This document shows positions 7,619-14,230 of a DNA stretch of 15,403 nt, one piece after another; position 1 is the first letter of the stretch; each line of letters starts with the position of its first letter. Source of the DNA: an uncultured Bacteroidales bacterium (GTDB lineage: Bacteria; Bacteroidota; Bacteroidia; Bacteroidales; Muribaculaceae); NCBI GenBank assembly GCA_900547755.1, contig URIC01000049.1:1-15403 (forward strand), read 5' to 3'. Below the pieces are notes generated by a model that was given only the letters and a program-made list of their open reading frames with translations, did no database searches and was not told the DNA's origin. The position numbers were made by a program, and so were the translations under genes.

Positions 7619-8467
7619 TTAGTGGGTTGCAGCGAAAGACTGTACGATAGAGAAACCTACTTCGTCGATGGCGTAGGTGAGGTTGTCGATCTTGTTGGTG
7701 TAGAAGTTGTAGGAGATTACAGCGAACGCACCGGTTGCGATACCGAAGGCGGTGTTCACAAGCGCCTCGGAGATACCGGTTGACAGCTCGGTCGAGTCAG
7801 GAGCGCCGGATGCGGACAGAGCCTGGAACGACTTGATCATACCGATCACAGTACCGAGAAGTCCGACGAGAGTACCGAGGGTGGTGAGGGTAGCCACGAT
7901 GGGGAGGTTCTGCTGCAGAGAGGGCATCTCGATAGCGGTAGCCTCTTCAACTTCCTTCTGGATGGTAGCGATTTTCTGCTCCTTGGTCAGGACGGTGTTG
8001 GCGTCCATTTCAGCGTAGCGGTTGAGCGCGGCTGAAACGACAGCGGCAACAGAACCTTTCTGCTTCTTGCAACGGCCCATAGCCTGGTCAATCTTACCGG
8101 CAGCGAGGTCTTCCTTGATGTCAAGGACGAACTTGGGAATAGAACCTTTGCCCTTGGCGGAAGAAAGAGCAATCCAACGCTCAATGGAGAGTACGATAAC
8201 CGTGAAGAGCAGCGTGATAAGAATAGGTACGATGATACCGCCCTTATACACAGTACCCATATAGTTCAGGGGGTGACCGTTGACGGGGTCGTTGTCGGAG
8301 AAGTTGGCGGGGTCGCCCATGATGAACATAAACAGGCAAACGGCCAAAGCGGCGCACACGAGAATAACGATAAAGGCGCTTCCGATGCCCTTAACGTTGG
8401 AAATCTTTTCCTGTTTCTTGGTAGCAGCAGCTACAGGAGCTGCGGGCTTGGGAGTTTTAGCTTCCAT
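7619..8467 (-). CDS. exbB: MotA/TolQ/ExbB-family proton channel subunit
   Basis: This inner-membrane protein forms, with ExbD, the proton-motive-force motor for TonB. The 282 residues show four hydrophobic segments at about 31-50, 78-97, 188-212 and 236-254. The family core is clear: TLGTLVGLLGTVIGMIKSF (195-213) and EALVNTAFGIATGAFAV (234-250), with a cytoplasmic helical loop between segments two and three. The first segment, after an Ala/Pro/Lys-rich tail, is additional to the three-helix enterobacterial ExbB. It is the first gene of the exbB-exbD-exbD-tonB operon, so the system is complete in one transcript. ATG 8467 is chosen because the next upstream sequence is an A/T-rich leader. No Shine-Dalgarno sequence is present. 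The TolQ and ExbB families cannot be separated by sequence alone, but the tonB neighbour favours ExbB. Confidence 0.94.
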   Translation of the reverse strand: MEAKTPKPAAPVAAATKKQEKISNVKGIGSAFIVILVCAALAVCLFMFIMGDPANFSDNDPVNGHPLNYMGTVYKGGIIVPILITLLFTVIVLSIERWIALSSAKGKGSIPKFVLDIKEDLAAGKIDQAMGRCKKQKGSVAAVVSAALNRYAEMDANTVLTKEQKIATIQKEVEEATAIEMPSLQQNLPIVATLTTLGTLVGLLGTVIGMIKSFQALSASGAPDSTELSTGISEALVNTAFGIATGAFAVISYNFYTNKIDNLTYAIDEVGFSIVQSFAATH

Positions 8468-8661
8468 AAAATGTTAAGAATTAGTTGTTTGTTAATATGA
8501 TGTTAATGTTTTTTGTTTCAGGGCAACTATAAATACTTCACTTCTGCCTTTTTATCCGGGATTTCGTTTCCGGACCGAGGGGGAGCCGCCAAAGGGGAAG
8601 CTGCCTTCTCTATATAGACGGAGTTTGGGGTTATATATTTTGTCCTATAAATATTACTTTG

Positions 8662-8693
8662 CAAAATTACGCATTTATTTAGAAATTCACAAA
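8662..8693 (-). promoter_or_regulatory. Predicted Bacteroidota-type promoter of the exbB operon
   Basis: On the minus strand TTTG (8690-8693) is followed by 20 bases and then TAATTTTG (8662-8669), a full match to TTTG-N20-TAnnTTTG. Transcription would start near 8655, leaving a leader of about 190 bases before exbB. I see no recognisable regulatory fold in that leader. Confidence 0.75.
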
Positions 8694-8818
8694 AATGTCG
8701 TAAAAAAAATATATCTGTTTGACAACACCTTTTTGCGGCCGCAGCTTCACTCTCCGCCCGGCCCCCTATCAGGGCCATATCTCACAATTGGATGCGTGTT
8801 ACCCCTAACTCGTCCTTA

Positions 8819-8872
8819 CATAACAGATTGGCTGAGTCGAAATCCGGATTTCGACTCAGCCAATCTGTTATG
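8819..8872. repeat. Perfect 54-bp palindrome downstream of pgk
   Basis: Each arm is 27 bases. The left arm begins CATAACAGATTGGCTGAGTC at 8819, the centre is ATCC/GGAT at 8845/8846, and the right arm is its exact reverse complement, with no spacer and no mismatch. It begins 20 bases past the pgk stop codon and lies between pgk and the exbB promoter. The RNA would form a hairpin of about 25 bp. No U-tract follows on either strand, so if it ends pgk transcription it is not by the textbook intrinsic mechanism. It could also be a cruciform or a protein-binding site. Confidence 0.9.
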
Positions 8873-8892
8873 ATATTATCAAGTCCTTAAGA

Positions 8893-10149
8893 CTATCTGT
8901 CGCCTTTCACGGCCGCTATGCCTGGAAGGGTCTTACCCTCGATGGCCTCAAGCAAGGCTCCGCCGCCGGTGGATACGTAGCTTACGGCATCCGCCATGCC
9001 GAACTTGTTGACACATGCCACGGAGTCTCCGCCACCTACCAGTGAGAAAGCGCCATTGTCCGTAGCCTCCACGATTGCCTCGGCAATCGCACGGGAGCCG
9101 GCTGTGAAGTTGTCGAATTCAAACACGCCGGCAGGGCCGTTCCATAGAATTGTCTTGGCGGGCAGGATTGCGGCACGGAACTCCTCGCGGGTCTTGGGAC
9201 CGGCATCCAGTCCCTGCCATCCGTCAGGTATGTCGTTGGCGGGGCATACCATCGTGTGCGCGTCATTGCTGAAGGCATCGGCAGCCACACAATCATTGCC
9301 GAGGACAAGGTTCACGCCCTTCTCCTTCGCTTTCCTTATTATGTCCAAGGCCAGGTCCAGCTTGTCGTCCTCGCAAATAGAGTTGCCTATCTTGCCGCCC
9401 TGCGCCTTGGCAAAAGTATAAGTCATACCGCCGCAGAGAATAAGGTTGTCCACCTTGTCCATGAGGTTTTCAATGATTCCTATCTTGGTAGAGACCTTGG
9501 AACCGCCCATGATTGCAGTGAACGGACGCTTGATGTCGGAAAGAATATTGTCTACAGCCTTTACCTCCTTCTCCATGAGATAGCCGAGCATCTTGCTGTC
9601 GGCATTGAAATAATCGGCGACGACCGCTGTGGATGCGTGACGACGGTGAGCTGTGCCGAAAGCATCGTTGACATATACGTCGGCGTAGCTTGCCAGCTTC
9701 CGGGCGAATTTTTTCTGACGCTCTTTCATTTCCTTCTTGGCGTCGTCGTAAGCGGGGTCTGTCTTGTCTACGCCTACGGGCTTGCCCTCCTCCTCGGGAT
9801 AGAAGCGGAGGTTTTCGAGCAGAAGCACCTCGCCGGGCTTAAGTTCCTTTACAGCCTCGTCCGCGTCCATGCAGTCAGGCACGAACCTCACATCGCGACC
9901 AAGCGCCTTGGCCACATCGTCGACAATCTGGCCGAGGCTCAGTTTCATATTCACTTTGCCCTTGGGCTTTCCCATGTGACTCATCAAAATCAGGGAACCG
10001 CCGTCGGCAAGAATCTTCTTAAGGGTGGGAAGGGCACCGCGAATACGGGTGTCATCGGTAACTTTGCCGTTCTCATCGAGAGGCACGTTGAAGTCTACAC
10101 GTACAATCGCCTTCTTTCCGGCGAAATTGTAATTCTCAATATTTGCCAT
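8893..10149 (-). CDS. pgk: Phosphoglycerate kinase
   Basis: This cytoplasmic glycolytic enzyme transfers phosphate from 1,3-bisphosphoglycerate to ADP, giving 3-phosphoglycerate and ATP, and works in reverse in gluconeogenesis. All landmarks of the two-lobed kinase are present in 418 residues. These are RVDFNVPLDENG (17-28) and SHMGKPKG (57-64) in the substrate lobe, NDAFGTAHRRHAST (161-174), GGSKVSTKIGII (215-226) at the nucleotide site, ILWNGPAGVFEF (334-345), and GGGDS (372-376) followed by STGGGALLEAIEGKTLPG (393-410). The length matches the family (about 390-420). ATG 10149 gives the usual N terminus. It is transcribed alone, with a predicted promoter at 10221-10251 and the 54-bp palindrome just beyond its stop. 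No missing residue or disruption is visible. Confidence 0.98.
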   Translation of the reverse strand: MANIENYNFAGKKAIVRVDFNVPLDENGKVTDDTRIRGALPTLKKILADGGSLILMSHMGKPKGKVNMKLSLGQIVDDVAKALGRDVRFVPDCMDADEAVKELKPGEVLLLENLRFYPEEEGKPVGVDKTDPAYDDAKKEMKERQKKFARKLASYADVYVNDAFGTAHRRHASTAVVADYFNADSKMLGYLMEKEVKAVDNILSDIKRPFTAIMGGSKVSTKIGIIENLMDKVDNLILCGGMTYTFAKAQGGKIGNSICEDDKLDLALDIIRKAKEKGVNLVLGNDCVAADAFSNDAHTMVCPANDIPDGWQGLDAGPKTREEFRAAILPAKTILWNGPAGVFEFDNFTAGSRAIAEAIVEATDNGAFSLVGGGDSVACVNKFGMADAVSYVSTGGGALLEAIEGKTLPGIAAVKGDR

Positions 10150-10220
10150 CTATATTATAATTATGGTTATATGTATAGTTATATAAGGGTGAAGTCCGGA
10201 TAAAGTTCTTATTCCGCAGG

Positions 10221-10251
10221 CGAAATTACAAAATGTTTGCGATAAAACAAA
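10221..10251 (-). promoter_or_regulatory. Predicted pgk promoter, interlocked with the divergent promoter
   Basis: On the minus strand TTTG (10248-10251) is followed by 19 bases and then TAATTTCG (10221-10228), one mismatch from TAnnTTTG. The start would be near 10214, about 65 bases before pgk. It shares 10236-10251 with the plus-strand promoter. Confidence 0.6.
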
Positions 10252-10267
10252 ACAATTCTTAATTTTG
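10236..10267 (+). promoter_or_regulatory. Predicted promoter of the sugar-kinase/nucleotidyltransferase operon
   Basis: TTTG (10236-10239), then 20 bases, then TAATTTTG (10260-10267) is a full match to the Bacteroidota consensus. Transcription would start near 10274. This also decides the start codon of the next gene: an in-frame ATG at 10265 lies inside the promoter, while ATG 10322 lies about 48 bases into the transcript. Confidence 0.75.
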
Positions 10268-10321
10268 CAGTGCCGGGAAGGCCCACGCAAGGAAACCCGC
10301 CCGTGTAGACAGACATATTTT

Positions 10322-11716
10322 ATGGATACACTCAAACAATTATATCTCAAGCATTTCAACAGCGAATGTAACGCCGTAACGCCCATTTTAGGCAGTGCTT
10401 CAGACCGCAGCTATTATCGGCTTGCCGGGCCGGCCGGGAGCGCCATAGGAGTTGCGGGGACTGATTTGCGCGAAAACGAGACTTTCCTATACATAGACTC
10501 CATGATGCGCTCACATGGCATCAAAGCCCCGGAGGTATACGGAGTCAGCGCCGACGGCATGAAATACCTGCAACAGGACCTTGGAGACGTGTGCCTGCTG
10601 GACTTGCTCCATACCCCCGAGGGTGACGGATATGTGCGCCAGGTGATGCGCGTACTCCCGGACATCCAGTTCTCTTTAGACATAGATGAGAACCGCCTCT
10701 ACCCGGTACGCGAAATGGGCGCCGAGGAGGCACTCTGGGACCTGCATTATTTCAAATACTGCTTCCTGAAGGTCACTGGAGCGACTTTCGATGAAGCCGC
10801 CCTTGAGCAAGACTTCAGACGACTGGTGGCTGACCTATGGGACGGGCATCTCACCGCCTTCATATACAGGGACTGCCAGAGCCGCAATCTGATGATTTCC
10901 GGCCGCGCCCCCTGGTGGATTGATTTTCAGAGCATGCGCCGTGGTCCGGTGCTGTATGACGTGGCCTCCTTCCTGTGGCAGGCCCGTGCCGGGTTCACAG
11001 ACTCTGAGCGCGACTCCTTCGCCGACGAATATTACGAGGCCATGCAACGCTATGCGCAATGCTCCCGCGAGGAGTTCCGCACTATGCTCCGGCGCATGGC
11101 CCTGATGCGCACTTTGCAGGTGCTCGGAGCATACGGTCTGCGTGGCCTCACGGAACACAAAGCACGCTTCGTGCAGAGTATCCCGGCGGCATTGGCCAAC
11201 GCCGTAAGTCTCACCGGCGGCGAAAATGCAGAGGCATATCCGGAGCTGCGCAGGGCACTGCTTGAAACAGCAGGAATGGAAAGGTTCCGCCCCGAAGAAA
11301 CGGACGGCAAGCTGCATGTGAAAGTGTTCAGCTTCTCTTATAAAAAAGGGTATCCCGAAGACCTCTCCGGCAATGGAGGCGGGTTCATGTTTGACTGCCG
11401 GGCCATGCACAACCCGGGACGCTATGACCTATACAAGCCACTTACAGGCCGGGACAGACCGGTGATGGACTTTCTGGAAAAACAGGGGGAGATACAACCC
11501 TTCCTTGAGGCGGCGAGCCGGCTCACTGACCCGGCTGTGGAGCGTTACATAAAACGAGGTTTCAGCTCCCTGCAGATAGGCTTCGGATGTACGGGAGGAC
11601 GTCACCGCTCGGTATATTGCGCCGAACACACCGCCCGGCATATAGCCGGCAAATATGGAGATAAGGTAAAGGTAAGCCTCATCCACCGCGAACAAAACAT
11701 CAGAGAAGAGTTATGA
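10322..11716 (+). CDS. AmgK-like sugar kinase fused to a RapZ C-terminal domain
   Basis: This 464-residue protein has two domains. Residues 1 to about 325 are an aminoglycoside-phosphotransferase-type kinase. The catalytic loop IYRDCQSRNLMI (181-192) has Asp184 and Asn189, and WWIDFQSMRRGPVLYDVASF (198-217) has the metal-binding Asp201. The DFQ...GP..YDVAS pattern resembles AmgK, which phosphorylates N-acetylmuramate or N-acetylglucosamine at the anomeric carbon. Residues about 331-464 match the RapZ C-terminal domain: KVFSFSYKKGYP, DCRAMHNPGRY, FSSLQIGFGCTGGRHRSVY and LIHRE. In E. coli RapZ that domain senses glucosamine-6-phosphate and binds GlmZ/GlmY RNAs. The RapZ N-terminal P-loop domain is absent. 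The gene overlaps the next by four bases (ATGA), so the two are coupled. Cell-wall sugar recycling is a good inference from the pair; a sensing role for the second domain is speculation. Confidence 0.85.
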   Translation: MDTLKQLYLKHFNSECNAVTPILGSASDRSYYRLAGPAGSAIGVAGTDLRENETFLYIDSMMRSHGIKAPEVYGVSADGMKYLQQDLGDVCLLDLLHTPEGDGYVRQVMRVLPDIQFSLDIDENRLYPVREMGAEEALWDLHYFKYCFLKVTGATFDEAALEQDFRRLVADLWDGHLTAFIYRDCQSRNLMISGRAPWWIDFQSMRRGPVLYDVASFLWQARAGFTDSERDSFADEYYEAMQRYAQCSREEFRTMLRRMALMRTLQVLGAYGLRGLTEHKARFVQSIPAALANAVSLTGGENAEAYPELRRALLETAGMERFRPEETDGKLHVKVFSFSYKKGYPEDLSGNGGGFMFDCRAMHNPGRYDLYKPLTGRDRPVMDFLEKQGEIQPFLEAASRLTDPAVERYIKRGFSSLQIGFGCTGGRHRSVYCAEHTARHIAGKYGDKVKVSLIHREQNIREEL

Positions 11717-12441
11717 AAGCATTCATACTTGCAGCCGGGCTTGGCACCCGTCTGAAGCCCTGGACTCTCAGCCACCCCAAAGCGTTGGTGCCGGTGGGAG
11801 GCGTGCCGATGCTGGAGAGGGTAATACGCCGTCTGGAAAGCGAGGGCTTCGACTACATCGTGGTCAACGTCCACCATTTCGCCTCGCAGATTACAGATTT
11901 CCTGAAGGCCCGCGCCTGGCAGGCCCGCATCGAGGTCAGCGATGAGACCGACCTGCTGCTTGACACCGGCGGCGCACTGGTGCATGCGGCACCTTTACTG
12001 TGCAGGGACAGCGAACCGTTCCTTATCCATAACGTGGACATACTCAGCGACGCTTCACCCGCAGAACTGATGGCCGCTCATAAGGAACTCGGCGGGGAAG
12101 CCACGCTTTTGGTCAGCGACAGGGACTCATCCCGGCACCTGCTGTTCGACCCGGAAATGCGTCTGCGCGCATGGCGCAATCTCAGCAACGGGGAACGCCG
12201 GGGCGACGCCGGTGAATGGCCCATAGAATTAGCGTTCAGCGGTATCCATGTGATGAATACGTCACTGATAGAAAGCATGAGGGCCGAAGGGATGCCACGT
12301 GTCTTTCCCGTTATGGACTATTACCTGTCCCACACCCGGCAAATCCCGATTTTCGGATACCGACGCGACTCCCTCGACCTTATAGACATAGGAAAGCCCG
12401 AGACCTTGTCCCGGGCCAACGACTTATTTGTCAAGAGTTGA
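11713..12441 (+). CDS. MurU-like sugar-1-phosphate nucleotidyltransferase
   Basis: Members of this family join a nucleotide to a sugar 1-phosphate. The closest functional model is MurU, which makes UDP-N-acetylmuramate from the product of AmgK. The 242 residues show the signature LAAGLGTRLKPWTLSHPKAL (6-25), with Gly-x-Gly-Thr-Arg and the following Lys. LDTGGAL (83-89) lies at the base-binding site, HNVDILSD (106-113) holds the metal-binding Asp, and AFSGIHV (174-180) and DIGKPE (225-230) complete the active site. There is no C-terminal left-handed beta-helix, unlike GlmU, and the length fits MurU (about 225-240). Its ATG overlaps the stop of the AmgK-like gene. UDP-MurNAc recycling is the likely role, but GDP- or CDP-sugar synthesis cannot be excluded from sequence. 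Its last 11 bases overlap the end of a convergent gene. Confidence 0.85.
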   Translation: MKAFILAAGLGTRLKPWTLSHPKALVPVGGVPMLERVIRRLESEGFDYIVVNVHHFASQITDFLKARAWQARIEVSDETDLLLDTGGALVHAAPLLCRDSEPFLIHNVDILSDASPAELMAAHKELGGEATLLVSDRDSSRHLLFDPEMRLRAWRNLSNGERRGDAGEWPIELAFSGIHVMNTSLIESMRAEGMPRVFPVMDYYLSHTRQIPIFGYRRDSLDLIDIGKPETLSRANDLFVKS

Positions 12442-12637
12442 AGTGGGCGTTACGTTCCGCATTAATCAAATCGTCGACATCGCGTTTCTTGACGTTGAAC
12501 TGGAATATGCAACCAAGTATCAGAAGTACCACTGCACCTCCTCCGAGCCACCATGTGAGGGCTACTCCGGAAGTAAAGCAGGAAGCCACCAACAGGCAGG
12601 TTCCTATAATATAACAAATCACGGATAATGCTTTCAT
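12431..12637 (-). CDS. Small two-helix membrane protein, function unknown
   Basis: This 68-residue protein is not a family I recognise. It has two hydrophobic helices, about 5-25 (SVICYIIGTCLLVASCFTSGV) and 28-46 (TWWLGGGAVVLLILGCIFQF), and then a charged cytoplasmic-type tail (NVKKRDVDDLINAERNAHF). The composition argues that it is real: no rare-codon pattern, a clean membrane topology, and an A/T-rich upstream region typical of starts here. It is convergent with the MurU-like gene and the two stop codons overlap by 11 bases. No clear promoter is seen, and no functional link to its neighbours can be claimed. Confidence 0.65.
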   Translation of the reverse strand: MKALSVICYIIGTCLLVASCFTSGVALTWWLGGGAVVLLILGCIFQFNVKKRDVDDLINAERNAHFNS

Positions 12638-12684
12638 AATACTAAGAATTAAGAATTTATTTATGTATGTGTTTATAAGTAGAA

Positions 12685-12723
12685 CATCCGCTCAAACCAA
12701 AAGTTGAAGCGGATGCGCTTTTT
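12685..12723. terminator. Probable terminator after the lipoprotein gene, possibly bidirectional
   Basis: An 8-bp perfect stem (CATCCGCT at 12685-12692, AGCGGATG at 12708-12715) can extend by three pairs across a bulged base. It lies 38 bases past the lipoprotein stop (12753, minus strand). On the plus strand it is followed by CGC and TTTTT (12719-12723), so it also fits a terminator for transcripts coming from the MurU-like gene. Confidence 0.65.
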
Positions 12724-12752
12724 AACATTTGTCACTCCGGGTCACGGCCGAA

Positions 12753-13289
12753 TCACAGCGTCCCGGGGCCTGTAGAGAAATCGAAGGAGACAGTCTGCCA
12801 GCCATCTATGTCGTAAGAGCCGGCGTTGTTGAAAGGCGCATTGGGATTCGGAGCGGCAGCGCCCATCTCCAGGTCGTCGTATTCTATTGTGATACGGTTG
12901 TTCTTGTAGTCGACAGAGCGCACTTTGGCGGAGCCGGAGCGGTATGCCAGACGATTCACTCCGTCGGTGGAGAGGATAAGGTCGCGCCCTACAGCCAGAT
13001 TGTCACCCACCTTCGGAATAGCGCCTGTGAACGTAAATGTGAAATAGCCGTCAGTGACCTCGGTGCCGTAGGTAAACCTATAAGTCAGAGGCATCACAAA
13101 CAGCTGTCTGTCGTTATCCCAACCCGAATAGCCGCCGTAGCTCCCGGCCGTGCAGTCCACATCGTTTATCTCGACAATTCCTTCGGCGTAGTCGTTGTCC
13201 TTGTCGTAGTCGTCATCGTCATCGCAACCCACAAAGGGGATGAATAGAGCCGATGCAAAAAGCAATGGAAATAGTCTTCTGATTTTCAT
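12753..13289 (-). CDS. Lipoprotein, probably surface-exposed, function unknown
   Basis: This 178-residue precursor has a classical lipoprotein signal, MKIRRLFPLLFASALFIPFVGC, with the acylated cysteine at 22. Five aspartates and then YDKDND follow directly. An acidic run just after the cysteine is the known lipoprotein export signal of Bacteroidota, and it sends lipoproteins to the outer face of the outer membrane. The mature part looks all-beta: GYFTFTFTG, RDLILSTDGV, SAKVRSVDYKNNRITIEYDD. I recognise no family or active site. It lies between the pyrF terminator and its own terminator (12685-12723). Only about 46 bases separate it from the pyrF terminator, with no clear promoter boxes, so its transcription start is uncertain. 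Confidence 0.8.
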   Translation of the reverse strand: MKIRRLFPLLFASALFIPFVGCDDDDDYDKDNDYAEGIVEINDVDCTAGSYGGYSGWDNDRQLFVMPLTYRFTYGTEVTDGYFTFTFTGAIPKVGDNLAVGRDLILSTDGVNRLAYRSGSAKVRSVDYKNNRITIEYDDLEMGAAAPNPNAPFNNAGSYDIDGWQTVSFDFSTGPGTL

Positions 13290-13335
13290 AGTTTTATAAT
13301 TAAGTTCAAGTTTTTCGAGATTCTGATGGAGCGTT

Positions 13336-13377
13336 AAAAAAACGCTGCGCGCAGACCCGATGTCCGCACACAGCGTT
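13336..13377 (-). terminator. Intrinsic terminator of the prfA-pyrF operon
   Basis: A 16-bp stem (13341-13356 with 13362-13377, three G-U pairs in the minus-strand RNA) has the 5-base loop ATCGG. It runs straight into TTTTTTT (13336-13342) on the minus strand, the strongest intrinsic terminator in the window. It lies 8 bases past the present pyrF stop, or 25 past the stop of the restored frame. Confidence 0.88.
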
Positions 13378-13385
13378 ATAACGAA

Positions 13386-14216
13386 TCACAGATGCGTATT
13401 GTTCAGATACCCTTTGCAGAAAGGGCGGCATCCATCTGTCTCTGGAGCTTGCGGGCCTCGGCGGCCGTCTTCGTCATGACCGGCATAGATTATGCCGCGA
13501 GAGGAGTTGACAAGAAGTCCGCACTCGGAGGTCATGCCATACTTGCAGACTTCCTCAAGACTTCCTCCCTGGGCGCCCACACCGGGCACAAGCAGGAAAG
13601 ACTCGGGAGCCACACGACGTATCTCGGCGAACATGGCGCCCTGTGTCGCGCCCACCACATACATCATTTTGTCCGCGCCGGCCCACTTCTGCGAGGTGCG
13701 TATCACTTTTTCCCAAAGAGGCACTTCCTCACCGTCTGTCAGGAACTGGAAGTCATGACTGCCCTTGTTGCTGGTAAGGGCCAGGAGCACCACCCACTTA
13801 CCCTCGTGGCCGAGGAAAGGGGTCACGGAATCTTCGCCCATATAGGGAGCCACGGTAACGGCATCCACATCCATGAGGTCGAAGAATGTGGATGCGTACA
13901 TACGGGAGGTGTTGCCTATGTCACCGCGTTTGGCATCTGCTATCACCAGGTGGCGGGGATAATTTTTTTTAAGGTAAGCCACTGTCTTTTCCAGAGCCTC
14001 CCAGCCCTTTAGCCCGAGGCTCTCGTAGAAGGCCGTGTTGGGTTTATATGCAACGCAATATGGAGCTGTGGCATCGATTATCGCCTTGTTGAAAGTAAAC
14101 ACAGGGTCCTCCCCTTCTCTTACGCAGGCCGGCATCTTGGCCGGGTCTGTGTCAAGTCCGACACATAAGAAGGAGCGGCGCTCCTTAATGAGGTCTATGA
14201 GTTCTTGTTTTGTCAT
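13386..14216 (-). CDS. pyrF: Orotidine 5'-phosphate decarboxylase with a frameshifted C terminus
   Basis: This enzyme carries out the last step of UMP synthesis. The body is intact: FLCVGLDTDPAKMP (16-29), AYKPNTAFYESLG (56-68), VIADAKRGDIGNTS (91-104) with the catalytic Lys/Asp set, APYMGEDSV (123-131), LLALTSNKGSHDFQ (144-157), LVPGVGAQGG (209-218) and SSRGIIYAG (238-246), all as in the Bacteroidota class II form. After HDED (247-250) the frame reads GRRGPQAPETDGCRPFCKG, unlike the family. One base out of phase the same DNA reads TAAEARKLQRQMDAALSAKG and stops at 13403, a normal C-terminal helix that would give 270 residues. An extra base near 13465-13466 (or within about 15 bases) explains this. 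ATG 14216 is used, since an upstream extension to 14540 only crosses prfA. It lies 14 bases after prfA and is probably co-transcribed. Confidence 0.9.
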   Translation of the reverse strand: MTKQELIDLIKERRSFLCVGLDTDPAKMPACVREGEDPVFTFNKAIIDATAPYCVAYKPNTAFYESLGLKGWEALEKTVAYLKKNYPRHLVIADAKRGDIGNTSRMYASTFFDLMDVDAVTVAPYMGEDSVTPFLGHEGKWVVLLALTSNKGSHDFQFLTDGEEVPLWEKVIRTSQKWAGADKMMYVVGATQGAMFAEIRRVAPESFLLVPGVGAQGGSLEEVCKYGMTSECGLLVNSSRGIIYAGHDEDGRRGPQAPETDGCRPFCKGYLNNTHL

Positions 14217-14230
14217 TTGTATATATGGGA

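Noticed and set aside
9256..10203. A 315-codon plus-strand frame opposite pgk
   Set aside because: It is the antisense shadow of a perfectly conserved phosphoglycerate kinase, a common effect of codon bias on the opposite strand.
10265..10321. Earlier in-frame ATG that would add 19 residues to the AmgK-like fusion protein
   Set aside because: It lies within the predicted promoter, upstream of the expected transcription start near 10274, and the extra residues (MQCREGPRKETRP) have no place in the kinase fold.
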